NCBI RefSeq assembly: GCF_009733595.1
Contig: NZ_WOFH01000006.1
Location: 372,001-436,000 of the forward strand
Source: Actinomadura litoris
GTDB lineage: Bacteria > Actinomycetota > Actinomycetes > Streptosporangiales > Streptosporangiaceae
Reading direction: 5' to 3'
DNA length: 64,000 bases
Positions 50,741 through 59,994 of the stretch are shown here, in pieces. The stretch's first letter is position 1. Every line of letters starts with the position of its first letter. The translations under genes were made by a program, and so were the position numbers. The notes under the pieces were generated by a model, which saw nothing but the letters and a program-made list of their open reading frames with translations, searched no databases and was not told the DNA's origin.

Positions 50741-51574
50741 TCAGGAGCGCTGCCCGGCGACCAGTTGCATGAGGGGGTAGCGGCGGCGCCTGACGCCGGT
50801 GAACCCGCGCTCGGTGAGGGCGCCGGTCACCTGGGAGTCGCCGAAGACGGTGATGCCGGTGAGGTCCCCGGCGCGGCGCCGCACCTCGCGTCCGAGGGGG
50901 CCGGCGGGCACCGTGAACGGGCGCCGGGAGGTCAGGATGATCAGCCGTCCGCCCGGCCTGAGCACGCGGGTCATCCCGTCCACGGCCCGCCACGGGTCGT
51001 CGAACAGGTACAGCGCCCCGAAGCAGCAGACGGCGTCGAACGCCGCGTCGCGGAACGGCAGGTCGACGGCGTTGCCGCGCACGTAGCAGACGGGCGCCTC
51101 ACCGGACCCGGCGGCGGGGGTGTCGGAGACGGCGCGGCCGAGCATGGTCGCGGAGGCGTCCAGGCCGACGACCAGGCCGTCCGCGCCGACGCCCGCCGCG
51201 AGGGCGCGGGTGACGTTGCCGGGCCCGCACGCCACGTCCAGGACGTTCAGCGCGGGCCGCTCGGTCTCGCCGGGCTGCCCGAGGCCGAGCCAGTCGCGCG
51301 CCATGGCGTGCTCGGCGGCGGTGTCCGGCCCGATCGGCCAGCCCTTCATCAGGTTGAACCCGGCGGGCCGCCACACCTTCTCGTAGATCTGCGGCAGGAA
51401 CGCCGACCGCATCGCCGACTGCGCGAGCGAGGGCGGCGGCTCGGTCGCGGGGCCGAGGAGGTTCACGTATCCGGCGGACAGGTCGGGGTCGTCCGGCGGG
51501 TCGGCGAGCAGCCCGACGACCCGCTCGGCGAGGGTTCGCACCGAAGTACTCACGCCCTCCATGAGATCATCCAT
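50741..51574 (-). CDS. Class I SAM-dependent methyltransferase
   Basis: The 277-aa protein contains LNVLDVACGPGNVTRALAAGVGADGLVVGLDAS (motif I and acidic residue), then GNAVDLPFRDAAFDAVCCFGALYLFDDPWRAVDGMTRVLRPGGRLIILTS. An N-terminal cap (YVNLLGPATEPPPSLAQSAMRSAFLPQIYEKVWRPAGFNLMKG) resembles UbiE/COQ5-like lipid or polyketide methyltransferases of actinobacteria. ATG 51574 overlaps the stop of the upstream prolyl oligopeptidase by eight bases, implying coupled translation. Substrate unknown. Confidence 0.88.
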   Translation of the reverse strand: MDDLMEGVSTSVRTLAERVVGLLADPPDDPDLSAGYVNLLGPATEPPPSLAQSAMRSAFLPQIYEKVWRPAGFNLMKGWPIGPDTAAEHAMARDWLGLGQPGETERPALNVLDVACGPGNVTRALAAGVGADGLVVGLDASATMLGRAVSDTPAAGSGEAPVCYVRGNAVDLPFRDAAFDAVCCFGALYLFDDPWRAVDGMTRVLRPGGRLIILTSRRPFTVPAGPLGREVRRRAGDLTGITVFGDSQVTGALTERGFTGVRRRRYPLMQLVAGQRS

Positions 51575-53696
51575 CCGCCCGGCTGTCACCGCCCGACATG
51601 ATCTTGTCACCGTCGGGGAGGAGGCTCAGGCCGGTCTGGGACGCCAGGAACGACAGCGTGTCGGTCATCAGGTCGACCGACCGGCTCACCGACCGGGTCG
51701 AGTGCCCGACCTCCGCCTCGTCGCGGAGCAGGACCGGCGCGTCCGACACGTCCGACGCGGTCGCGTGCTGGAGCGCGGCGCACATCTTGCGGGCGTGTAG
51801 CGGGTCGACGCGGGTGTCGCTGCCGAACGTCGTGAACAGCGTGGCGGGATAGGCCGTCCCGGCGCGGACGCGGTGGTAGGGGGAGTAGCCGAGGAGCCAG
51901 CCGAACTCCTCGGGGTCCTCGGCCGTCCCGTACTCGTCGTTCCAGGTCTGGCCGAGGCCGAACCGCTCGTAGCGGACCATGTCGAGCAGCGGCGCCGAGC
52001 AGACCACCGCGCGGTACAGCTCGGGGCGCTGGGTGAGCGCAGCGCCGACCAGCAGGCCGCCGTTCGAGCCGCCGGAGATCGCGAGCCGGGACGGGGTGGT
52101 CAGCCCGTCGGCGACCAGCTTCTCGGCGGCGGCGTGGAAGTCGTCGAACACGTTCTGCTTGCGCTCGCGCATGCCCGCGCGGTGCCACTCCTCGCCCTCC
52201 TCCGACCCGCCGCGCAGGTTCGCGACCGCGTAGACGCCGCCCGCCTCGACCCACGCGAGGATGCTCGCCGAGTACGCGGGGGTCAGCGAGATGTTGAAGC
52301 CCCCGTACCCGTACAGGATCGCCGGGCGCGGCCCCGAGAGGCCGGGGCGCGCGGCCACCAGCATCCGCACCTCGGTGCCGTCCGCCGAGGCGTAGGAGAC
52401 CTGGCGGGTCTCGATCTCGGGGACCTCGACCGACCCCGGCGCGGCCGCCCACAGCGTCGTCTCGCCGGTGCGGGCGTCGAAGCGCATCACCGAGGACGGC
52501 GTGACGTGGTCGGTGTAGCCGAACCACGCCTCGTGCCCGCCCTCCGGCCGCTCGATGATCCCGCCGATCGAGCCCAGCCCGGGCAGCGGGACGGCGCCGA
52601 TCCGCTCGCCCGTCCCGAGGTCGTGGACGGTGATCTCGCTGATCGCGTGCCGCGTCCACCCCGCCAGCAGCACGGGCCGGTCCAGGTCGTCCAGGATCGC
52701 GAAGTCGCTCAGCACCGCCTCGGGGTCCTCGGGGACCAGGTCGCGCCACGTCTCGAACCCGGGGTCGGCCGGGTCGGTGACGCACAGCCGCGACCGGGGC
52801 GCGCCACGGTCGGTGAAGACGTAGGCGCGCCCGTCGCGGCCGACGTACAGGCCGGTCTCGGCGTCCACGCCCTCCTGGACGACCCGCAGCGCGGGCCGCT
52901 CCGGCGGCGACGCGGACAGGTCTGCGATCCACAGGTCGTTGCGCGGCGCGGTCCCCTGCGACGAGGACAGCGTCAGCCACCGCCCGTCGCGGCTCACCCC
53001 GACCCCGTAGTAGTCGGTCTTGTCGCGCCCCTCGCCGAAGACCAGCACGTCGTCGGCCTCGGGGTCGGCGCCGACCCGGTGCAGGTAGACGCGGCGGTGG
53101 TACCGCTCCTCGCCGTCCGGGACGTCCCGCGCCGGGAGCCGCCGCACGTAGTAGTACGCCTCCCCGCCGGGCAGCCAGGCCACCGAGGAGTCGCGGGCGC
53201 GGTCGATCGGGCCCTCGACCCGCTCGCCGGTCGCGATGTCCAAGACGTACAGCAGGGACTCCTCGTCCCCGCCGGTCGAGACCTTGTAGGCGAGGCGGCG
53301 GCCCTCCTTGTCGGGCTGCCAGCCGTCCAGCGTGGTGGTGCCGGCCGGGTCGAGCGCCGTGGGGTCCACCAGGACGCGCTCGGCGCCGTCCGCGCCGGCC
53401 GTGTACAGGACGGGGTGCTCCTGGCCCGCCGTCCGGCGGGTGAAGAACCGCCGCCCGCCCCGCCACACCGGGGATCCGACGCTCCCGGCGCCGAGCAGTT
53501 CGGCGAGCCGCCGCCGCAGCGCCTCGCGCCCCGGCAGGGCGTCGGTGGCCTTGTGGAACAGCTCGTCCTGCGCGGCGAGCCACCGCCTGGTCGCCTCGTC
53601 GTCGGCGTCCTCCAGCCAGCGGTAGGGGTCGGCGACCCGGTGACCGTGGATCTCCTCGACGATGTCCTCGCGGCGCGCGGGCGGATACGGCGTCAT
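51567..53696 (-). CDS. Prolyl oligopeptidase family serine peptidase (S9)
   Basis: The 709-aa peptidase has an N-terminal propeller (RREDIVEEIHGHRVADPYRWLEDADDEATRRWLAAQDE is the S9A opening) and a C-terminal alpha/beta-hydrolase domain. The latter carries the nucleophile Ser544 in AISGGSNGGLLVG, an Asp in TFGSDTRVDPLHARK and His665 in VGHSTRS. LYGYGGFNISLTPAYS and NLRGGSEEGEEWHRAG are also conserved. It cleaves short proline-containing peptides in the cytosol; there is no signal peptide. ATG 53696 gives the canonical N terminus. The next gene downstream is a coupled methyltransferase. Confidence 0.95.
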   Translation of the reverse strand: MTPYPPARREDIVEEIHGHRVADPYRWLEDADDEATRRWLAAQDELFHKATDALPGREALRRRLAELLGAGSVGSPVWRGGRRFFTRRTAGQEHPVLYTAGADGAERVLVDPTALDPAGTTTLDGWQPDKEGRRLAYKVSTGGDEESLLYVLDIATGERVEGPIDRARDSSVAWLPGGEAYYYVRRLPARDVPDGEERYHRRVYLHRVGADPEADDVLVFGEGRDKTDYYGVGVSRDGRWLTLSSSQGTAPRNDLWIADLSASPPERPALRVVQEGVDAETGLYVGRDGRAYVFTDRGAPRSRLCVTDPADPGFETWRDLVPEDPEAVLSDFAILDDLDRPVLLAGWTRHAISEITVHDLGTGERIGAVPLPGLGSIGGIIERPEGGHEAWFGYTDHVTPSSVMRFDARTGETTLWAAAPGSVEVPEIETRQVSYASADGTEVRMLVAARPGLSGPRPAILYGYGGFNISLTPAYSASILAWVEAGGVYAVANLRGGSEEGEEWHRAGMRERKQNVFDDFHAAAEKLVADGLTTPSRLAISGGSNGGLLVGAALTQRPELYRAVVCSAPLLDMVRYERFGLGQTWNDEYGTAEDPEEFGWLLGYSPYHRVRAGTAYPATLFTTFGSDTRVDPLHARKMCAALQHATASDVSDAPVLLRDEAEVGHSTRSVSRSVDLMTDTLSFLASQTGLSLLPDGDKIMSGGDSRADG

Positions 53697-53907
53697 GGAT
53701 GCACTGTATTGCCCGTGATGAGGGGAACCCGACCGACCCCGCGACGCGCCCGGAACCGCCCGGGGAGCCGTCCCCACAGCGGTTTCAGAGGTCCCGGGGT
53801 GTGTTTTTGCGTTCGATCACGCACGTGGTGGGGGATTATTGGGGTAGCGGACGGGCTCCTCAGACGCCACACTGATGCCGGGTCGGTTCGCCCCTGAGGA
53901 GGACCTC

Positions 53908-54081
53908 ATGGCGAGTGCGCAGGTGCCGGAGACAATAATCGGGCCTCGGTGGGAGGCGCGCTCAGCCGCGCCCGCCGAGGCCAACGGAACGCACTATCCC
54001 CGAACGCATCGCCCCAGAACCAGGGCCCGGCCGCCCGGAGCGCGGCGTGCCGCCTCCCGGCGCGCGGCGGAGGGCGTCTGA
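53908..54081 (+). CDS. 57-codon ORF coupled to the HNH gene
   Basis: ATG 53908 has an excellent GAGGAGG site six bases upstream. The frame ends TGATG, so its stop overlaps the start of the HNH gene by one base. The predicted peptide (MASAQVPETIIGPRWEARSA...) is 57 aa, polar and rich in Arg, Ala and Pro with no recognised fold. It could be a leader whose translation drives the HNH gene, or a real small protein. The HNH gene itself has no separate good ribosome binding site, supporting coupling. Confidence 0.6.
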   Translation: MASAQVPETIIGPRWEARSAAPAEANGTHYPRTHRPRTRARPPGARRAASRRAAEGV

Positions 54082-54590
54082 TGCGACAGGTCCTCCTGCT
54101 GAACGCGACATACGAACCGCTCACCACGCTCCCGCTGCGGCGGGCCGTCTGCCTCGTGCTGCGGGAGAAGGCGGAGATCGTCCACCACGACACCTCCGGC
54201 GCGGTGCTGCACTCGGCGACGATGGCCGTCGAGGTGCCCTCGGTCATCCGCCTGCGCCGCTACGTGCGGATCCCGTTCCGCACCCGCGTGCCCCTGACCC
54301 GCGCGGCCCTGATGCGCCGCGACAGCTTCCGCTGCGTGTACTGCGGCCGGCGCGCGGAGACGATCGACCACGTCCACCCGCGCAGCCGGGGCGGCAAGCA
54401 CGTCTGGGAGAACTGCGTCGCGTCGTGCATGACCTGCAACCACCGCAAGGCCGACCGGCTGCTGGAGGAGCTGGGCTGGACGCTCAGCATCACCCCCGGC
54501 GTGCCCCGGGGCGCCCACTGGCGGCTCATCGGCATCGTCCACGACGGCGACCCCCAGTGGGCCGCGTACGTGTCGGAACCGGCCGCCTGA
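54081..54590 (+). CDS. HNH endonuclease family protein
   Basis: The 169-aa protein begins MRQVLLLNATYEPLTTLPLRRAVCLVLREKAEIV, characteristic of a conserved actinobacterial HNH family. Its HNH/zinc core is CVYCGRRAETIDHVHPRSRGGKHVWENCVASCMTCNHRKADR (two CxxC, DHVHP catalytic His, N and H). Members are chromosomal and not tied to introns; function is unknown, though a role in nucleic-acid processing is assumed. Start ATG 54081 overlaps the upstream stop. Confidence 0.93.
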   Translation: MRQVLLLNATYEPLTTLPLRRAVCLVLREKAEIVHHDTSGAVLHSATMAVEVPSVIRLRRYVRIPFRTRVPLTRAALMRRDSFRCVYCGRRAETIDHVHPRSRGGKHVWENCVASCMTCNHRKADRLLEELGWTLSITPGVPRGAHWRLIGIVHDGDPQWAAYVSEPAA

Positions 54591-54625
54591 CCCCGCCCTC
54601 CGGCGGCGAGCCGTATCCTGGGCTC

Positions 54626-54841
54626 GTGCCACGCTACGACTACCGCTGCCGCGCGTGCGGGTCGACCTTCGAGGTCTCCCGCCCGATGATCAACGCCTCG
54701 GATCCGGCGCCGTGCCCGGACGGCCACGACGACACGGTGAAGCTGCTGTCCACGGTCGCCGTCACGGGCGCCGCCGGGGCCCGCAGGCCCCCGCCGCGCG
54801 CCGGGGGCGGGGGCTGCTGCGGCGGCGCCTGCTGCTCCTGA
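54626..54841 (+). CDS. FmdB-family zinc ribbon protein
   Basis: The 71-aa protein starts VPRYDYRCRACGSTFEVSRPM, the FmdB/CxxC-CxxC-SSSS regulatory ribbon. Its second cysteine pair is degenerate (CPDGHDDTVKLLS has only one Cys plus His), and four more Cys occur at the tail (GGGGCCGGACCS), a form typical of actinobacteria. Zinc binding and a regulatory role are assumed. GTG 54626 gives the family N terminus. It meets ilvD tail to tail. Confidence 0.9.
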   Translation: MPRYDYRCRACGSTFEVSRPMINASDPAPCPDGHDDTVKLLSTVAVTGAAGARRPPPRAGGGGCCGGACCS

Positions 54842-54860
54842 CGGCGCCGTCCCGCACGGG

Positions 54861-56723
54861 TCAGAGGGCGGGGCGCTCCAGCTGCGAGACGTCGCGCGCC
54901 GCGCCCGTCGAGGCGGACGTGGCCATGGCCGCGTAGGCGCGCAGCGCGGCGCTGACCGGGCGCTGCCGGTCGCGCGGCCGGTAGCCGCCGAGGTCGGCCA
55001 GCAGCTTCTCGCGGCGGATCTCCAGCTCGTCGGCGGGGACGTCCAGCTCCAGCGTCCGGTTCGGGATGTCGATCACGACGCGGTCGCCGTCCTCGACGAG
55101 GGCGATGATCCCGCCGCCCGCCGCCTCGGGGGAGGCGTGCCCGATCGACAGCCCGGACGTGCCGCCGGAGAACCGCCCGTCGGTGATCAGCGCGCAGTCC
55201 TTGCCGAGCCCCCGGCCCTTCAGGAAGCTCGTCGGGTACAGCATCTCCTGCATGCCGGGGCCGCCCTTCGGGCCCTCGTAGCGGATCACGACGACGTCGC
55301 CCGCCTTGACCCTGCCGCCGAGGATGCCCTCGACGGCGTCGTCCTGGCTCTCGAAGACGACGGCGGGGCCGGTGAAGGTCCACAGCTCCTCGTCCACCCC
55401 GGCGGTCTTCACGATCGCGCCGTCGGGGGCGATGTTGCCGCGCAGCACGGCGAGGCCGCCGTCGGCGGTGTAGGCGTGCTCGGCGTCGCGGATGCAGCCC
55501 TGCTCGCGGTCGAGGTCGAGGCTCTCCCAGCGGGCGCTCTGGCTGAACGCGGAGGTCGTGCGGACGCCGCCGGGCGCCGCGTGGAACAGCTCCACGGCCT
55601 CGGGCAGGACACCGGGGGAGCGCACGTCCCACTTGGCGAGGAACTCCTCCAGCGACGCGGAGTGGACCGAGTGGGTCGCCTCGTGCAGCAGCCCGGCGCG
55701 GTGCAGCTCGCCGAGCAGCGCGGGGATGCCGCCGGCGCGGTGGCAGTCCTCGACGTGGTACTTGGCGGTGGCCGGGGCGAGCTTGCAGATGCAGGGGACG
55801 CGGCGCGACAGCGCGTCGATCTCGGTGAGGCCGAAGTCGACGCCGCCCTCGTAGGCCGCCGCGAGCAGGTGCAGGATCGTGTTGGTGGACCCGCCCATGG
55901 CGATGTCGAGCACCATCGCGTTCTCGAACGCCTCGCGGGTGGCGATGCTCAGCGGCAGGACGGACTCGTCGTCGCCGTCGTAGTAGCGGCGCGCGACCTC
56001 GACCACGGTGCGGCCCGCGTCCTCGTAGAGGCGGCGGCGGGCGGTGTGGGTGGCGAGCACGGTGCCGTTGCCGGGCAGCGCGAGCCCGATCGCCTCGGTG
56101 AGGCAGTTCATGGAGTTGGCGGTGAACATGCCCGAGCAGGACCCGCAGGTCGGGCAGGCGCTCTCCTCCATGGCCAGCAGCGTCTCCTCGCCGACCGAGC
56201 CGTCGGCGGAGGCGATGATCGGGTCGATCAGGTCGAGCTTGTTGCCGCCCATGACGCCCTCGACGGGCTTGCCGGCCTCCATCGGCCCGCCGGAGACGAA
56301 CACGGTGGGGATGTTCAGCCGCAGCGCCGCCAGCAGCATCCCGGGCGTGATCTTGTCGCAGTTGGAGACGCAGACCAGGGCGTCGGCGCAGTGCGCGTTG
56401 ACCATGTACTCGATGGCGTCGGCGATCACCTCGCGGGACGGCAGCGAGTACAGCATGCCGTCGTGGCCCATGGCGATGCCGTCGTCCACGGCGATCGTGT
56501 TGAACTCGCGGGGCACGCCCCCGGCCTCGCGGACGGCGCCCGCGACGACCTTGCCGACCTCGTCGAGGTGGACGTGGCCGGGCACGAACTGGGTGAAGCT
56601 GTTGGCGACCGCGACGATCGGCTTGCCGAAGTCCTCGCGCTGGACGCCGCTGGCCCGCATGAGCGCGCGGGCGCCCGCCATGTTCCTGCCGTGCGTGACC
56701 GTGCGTGACCTGAGGGCGGGCAT
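54861..56723 (-). CDS. ilvD: Dihydroxy-acid dehydratase IlvD
   Basis: The 620-aa enzyme dehydrates 2,3-dihydroxy acids in valine, leucine and isoleucine synthesis. It begins MPALRSRTVTHGRNMAGARAL, followed by KPIVAVANSFTQFVPGHVHL, CVSNCDKITPGMLLAALRLNIP (iron-sulfur Cys in NCDK), ACPTCGSCSGMFTANSMNCLTEA (second Cys set) and the C-terminal DGRFSGGTSGLSIGHASPEA. The cysteine pattern fits the 4Fe-4S or 2Fe-2S DHAD clade of about 615 aa. AGGAGAGG precedes the ATG. It stands alone, not in an ilv operon. Confidence 0.97.
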   Translation of the reverse strand: MPALRSRTVTHGRNMAGARALMRASGVQREDFGKPIVAVANSFTQFVPGHVHLDEVGKVVAGAVREAGGVPREFNTIAVDDGIAMGHDGMLYSLPSREVIADAIEYMVNAHCADALVCVSNCDKITPGMLLAALRLNIPTVFVSGGPMEAGKPVEGVMGGNKLDLIDPIIASADGSVGEETLLAMEESACPTCGSCSGMFTANSMNCLTEAIGLALPGNGTVLATHTARRRLYEDAGRTVVEVARRYYDGDDESVLPLSIATREAFENAMVLDIAMGGSTNTILHLLAAAYEGGVDFGLTEIDALSRRVPCICKLAPATAKYHVEDCHRAGGIPALLGELHRAGLLHEATHSVHSASLEEFLAKWDVRSPGVLPEAVELFHAAPGGVRTTSAFSQSARWESLDLDREQGCIRDAEHAYTADGGLAVLRGNIAPDGAIVKTAGVDEELWTFTGPAVVFESQDDAVEGILGGRVKAGDVVVIRYEGPKGGPGMQEMLYPTSFLKGRGLGKDCALITDGRFSGGTSGLSIGHASPEAAGGGIIALVEDGDRVVIDIPNRTLELDVPADELEIRREKLLADLGGYRPRDRQRPVSAALRAYAAMATSASTGAARDVSQLERPAL

Positions 56724-57294
56724 CTCGGACCTCTCCTGTTCCAGACCTGTGACGTGCCGTGACACCGATCGTACGTCCGCGCCCGCGCCGGTCGGGCGGT
56801 TCGGGCGGACGTCCGGGGTGCGCACCTGAACGGACGCGGTGTCCACCTGGGTGGCGGTGTGCGCCCGCGTGTCCCTGGTGTCCGCGGCGGCGGATCGCGG
56901 CGCCGCGCGGCCGGCTCAGCGGAGGTCGCGCGAGCACCGGCCGGTCTCCCATGGTACTCGCGGGGGGCATGAGAGGAGCCGGGCGCGTGACGGCCCGGCT
57001 CTGGGGTCCGGTTCGGGGCCGGCTCGGGGGCCGGCTCGGTGCCGGTTCAGGGAGGCGGCGCGGCTCGGGGTGGCGGAGGCGGCACCTCGGCCGCGGTGCG
57101 GGTGAGGCGCCCTCCGCGCCGGCGGTCCGGCGCGGCCGCTCGGGGCTCGCCGTTAAGCCCGATGTTCCGGTGAGCACGGTGTTCCTACGAGCGCGGTGTT
57201 CCGGCGAGCCCGTTTACCGGTGAGTCTGGTGTGCCTGCCGTGCAGGGGGAGACGGAGGCGGCCCTGGGGAAGGCTGGGCCGCCCGGTCCGTTGC
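56724..57294. other. Gene-free GC-rich gap with short imperfect repeats
   Basis: The 570-base region between ilvD and the NERD gene contains a run of CCGG(T/C)TC(G/A)GGG-type imperfect repeats of about 15 bases (56997-57080) on the plus strand, and related GAGC-CGGTGTTCC repeats (57170-57225). Open frames cross it without start sites or recognisable products. It includes the ilvD promoter, of which I cannot identify exact boxes. Confidence 0.5.
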
Positions 57295-58230
57295 TCAGTC
57301 GGGGTACTTCGGCGGGAGCGCCTCCTCGGCCGCCGTGAAGATCCGCTGGACGTCGGTGTCGGTCAGGATCTTCGGACGGCGCCGCAGGTAGGCGCGGGCC
57401 CGGTTGCCGGCGTAGACGTCCACGTCCCGCACCCGCATGACCTTCCACGGGATGGACGGGCCGTAGATCGCCACCGACGGCTGCACCGGCACCTCGAAGC
57501 CGACGCGTCCGGCGATGATCCGGCTCGCCTGCTCGGCCTCCCAGCGCGCCTCGTCCAGCCGGTCCTTCTTGTTGAAGGGGCCGTGGAAGAGCTTGAGGTG
57601 TGACTGGGTGCGCACCGGCAGGCGCTTGTCCCACTTCTCGGAGTCGATGGCGTAGACGCCGCTCGGTCCGATGACCAGGTGGTCGATCCGGCCGTCGCTG
57701 ACGCCCTCGTCGTCGCGGGGCACGGCGCGCGCGTGCAGCACCCGGTACCCGTTGCGCTGGAGTGACTTCAGCTGCTTCTCGGTGCGCCGCTCGGCGGCCG
57801 AGGACTTCTTCCAGGCCGCGACGCTGGAGTCCTTGCGGGAGGCGCGGACCGAGTCGACCACGACCACCAGCACCGCCGCGGCGATGCCGAGGCGGACACC
57901 GAGGGCGACCGACAGGACGGCGCCGACGACGACCGCGATGCCGACCCGCCACGCCCACTGGCGGATCTGGGGGTCGCCGAGCAGTGCCGCCGCGCCTCGC
58001 GGCTCCTCCTCCGCCGCCGCCTGCGCGGCGGCCTCCGCGGCGGCGTCCTCCGCGGCCGCATCCTCGGCCGTGACCTGCGCCGTGGTCTGCGCGGTGGACT
58101 GCGCGGCCTCCTCCGCCGACTCCCGCAGCGGATTCACCGGAGCCTCGTGCTGATCTTCACGTGACCGCTCCGTCTCTTCCCCGGGCTGGCCCCGGGCCCC
58201 CTGCCCTTTGCCCCGCTCCGTGATCGCCAT
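57295..58230 (-). CDS. NERD domain membrane protein
   Basis: The 311-aa protein opens with an acidic/Ala-rich stretch (AEDAAAEDAAAEAAAQAAAEEEPRG), has two closely spaced spans (VGIAVVVGAVLSVALGVRLGIAAAVLVVVVDSV, about 97-130), and a NERD nuclease-related domain: ERRTEKQLKSLQRNGYRVLHARAVP, GRIDHLVIGPSGVYAIDSEKWDKRLPVRT (conserved D-H-V-GP-GV-ID-K pattern), and LFHGPFNKKDRLDEARWEAEQASRII. NERD proteins are thought to act on DNA near the membrane; function is not proven. ATG 58230 is chosen over an upstream extension. Confidence 0.88.
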   Translation of the reverse strand: MAITERGKGQGARGQPGEETERSREDQHEAPVNPLRESAEEAAQSTAQTTAQVTAEDAAAEDAAAEAAAQAAAEEEPRGAAALLGDPQIRQWAWRVGIAVVVGAVLSVALGVRLGIAAAVLVVVVDSVRASRKDSSVAAWKKSSAAERRTEKQLKSLQRNGYRVLHARAVPRDDEGVSDGRIDHLVIGPSGVYAIDSEKWDKRLPVRTQSHLKLFHGPFNKKDRLDEARWEAEQASRIIAGRVGFEVPVQPSVAIYGPSIPWKVMRVRDVDVYAGNRARAYLRRRPKILTDTDVQRIFTAAEEALPPKYPD

Positions 58231-58300
58231 GAGTGACGCTCCGTATTCCTTTCCCATCGGGGGCATGATCCTCCGTGCGCAGAGTAATCATTCCGAAGGT

Positions 58301-58338
58301 TGGCGACTAGTCATGCCGGGTTAATACTTATGTCGCCA
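58301..58338. promoter_or_regulatory. Inverted repeat around an AT-rich island
   Basis: TGGCGAC (58301-58307) and GTCGCCA (58332-58338) flank 24 bases with TTAATACTTAT, the most AT-rich segment in this part. It lies in the 290-base divergent gap between the NERD and amidase genes, where a promoter is expected. The arms could bind a dimeric regulator. Confidence 0.35.
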
Positions 58339-58520
58339 TCGGTAGGTGATTCACTGCCGTCGCGGACGGGTACCATGGTATTCATTTTCCTCTTGTCCGG
58401 ATACCGGCGGCGGCGTGTCAGATGCCCCGCCTTCTCCGCCGGCCTTCTCCACGGGCCTCTCCGCCCGCCTTCTCCGCGGGCCTTTGCCGCCCGGCGGGCG
58501 GGCGTCTAGCGTTCGCCCAT

Positions 58521-59945
58521 GTGACACATACCCACGACCTCAGCGTCATGCGGATGGCCGCCGCCGTCCGCTCCGGCGAGTTGTCGCCGGTCGAGCTCAC
58601 CGACCACTACCTCGACCGCATCGAGCGGCTCGACGCGCGGGTCGGCGCCTTCGCGACGGTGACCGCCGACCTGGCGCGCGACCAGGCGCGGCGGGCGGAG
58701 AAGGCGGTGGCGGACGCGCCGGACCGGGCCGCGCTGCCGCCGCTGCACGGGGTGCCGGTGCCGGTCAAGGACCTGAACATGGTCGCGGGCGTCCGGGCGG
58801 CGTTCGGGTCGGCCGCGTTCGCCGACCTGACCGGCTTCGCCGACGACCACGTCGTGACGCTGCTGCGGCGGGCGGGGTCGGTGCTGCTCGGCAAGACCGC
58901 GACCCCCGAGTTCGGCCTGCCCTGCTACACCGAGGGCGACGTGTCGCCCCCGGCGCGGACGCCGTGGGACCTCACCCGGTCGGCGGGCGGTTCGAGCGGC
59001 GGCGCGGCCGCCGCCGTGGCCGCCGGGCTCGCCCCGGCCGCGCAGGGCAGCGACGGCGGCGGCTCGATCCGCATCCCGGCCAGCGTCTGCGGGCTGTTCG
59101 GCATCAAGCCCACCCGGGGCCGGATCTCGCAGGGGCCGCTCAAGGCCGACCTCTTCGGGCTGGCCACGAACGGCCCGATCGCGCGGACCGTCCGGGACGC
59201 GGCGCTCCTCCTGGACGTGATGGCGGGCCCGGTGCCCGGCGACCTGTACACGGCGCCGCCCGTCGAGGGAACGTTCCTCTCCCACGCCGACCGGCCGCCG
59301 GGGCGGCTGCGCGTCGCGCGGAGCCGGACGCCCGCCGTCCCCGGCGTCGAGGTGCATCCGGACTGCGTCGCCGCCTACGAGGAGGCGTCCGCGCTGCTGG
59401 AGGAGCTGGGGCACGAGGTCGTGGAGCTGCCGCCGGTGCTCGGCGCCGACGTCGTCCCGCACTTCGAGCTGCTGTGGGGCGTGATGGCGACGATGACGCC
59501 CGTCCCGCCCGAGCGCGAGCACCTGCTCCAGCCGCTCACCCGCTGGCTCCGCGAGCGCGGGCGCGCGACGACGGCGACGCAGGTGCTCCAGGCGCACGCC
59601 GCGTTGCAGGCCGCGTTGCGCACCGCGTTCCCCGTGATGGAGGGGTTCGACGCGATCCTGCACCCCACGCTGGCGCTGCCGCCCGTCCCCATCGGCCACT
59701 TCCATGATCAGGAACCGGAGGAGAACTTCCGGCGCCAGACGCAATTCACGCCGTTCGCGGCCGCCTACAACATCTCGGGCCAACCCGCCGTTAACGTGCC
59801 ACTTCATCAGAATGCGGATGGATTGCCGATCGGGATCATGCTCGCCGGACGGTTGGGCGGCGAGGGGACGCTGATCTCGCTTTCCGCCCAACTTGAGCAA
59901 GCTCGTCCCTGGATCGGGCGCAAGCCTCCTATCTGGCACGACTAG
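58521..59945 (+). CDS. Amidase signature enzyme
   Basis: The 474-aa protein has the Ser-cisSer-Lys triad of the amidase signature family: Lys in HGVPVPVKDLNMV (about residue 82), cis-Ser in RSAGGSSGGAAAAVAAGLAPAAQGSDGGGSIRIPAS (GSSGG and GGSIRIPA). GLFGIKPTRGRISQGP is also conserved, and the C-terminal FTPFAAAYNISGQPAVNVPL closes the fold. Members hydrolyse amides or aryl-acyl amides; the substrate is unknown, and no GatB/GatC genes are adjacent, so it is not the tRNA amidotransferase. GTG 58521 is the likely start. malQ starts 50 bases later. Confidence 0.92.
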   Translation: MTHTHDLSVMRMAAAVRSGELSPVELTDHYLDRIERLDARVGAFATVTADLARDQARRAEKAVADAPDRAALPPLHGVPVPVKDLNMVAGVRAAFGSAAFADLTGFADDHVVTLLRRAGSVLLGKTATPEFGLPCYTEGDVSPPARTPWDLTRSAGGSSGGAAAAVAAGLAPAAQGSDGGGSIRIPASVCGLFGIKPTRGRISQGPLKADLFGLATNGPIARTVRDAALLLDVMAGPVPGDLYTAPPVEGTFLSHADRPPGRLRVARSRTPAVPGVEVHPDCVAAYEEASALLEELGHEVVELPPVLGADVVPHFELLWGVMATMTPVPPEREHLLQPLTRWLRERGRATTATQVLQAHAALQAALRTAFPVMEGFDAILHPTLALPPVPIGHFHDQEPEENFRRQTQFTPFAAAYNISGQPAVNVPLHQNADGLPIGIMLAGRLGGEGTLISLSAQLEQARPWIGRKPPIWHD

Positions 59946-59994
59946 CCCGATTGATCCCGCTTTTCGGGTCGCGCTGAAGGGGCATGCCCCAGGC

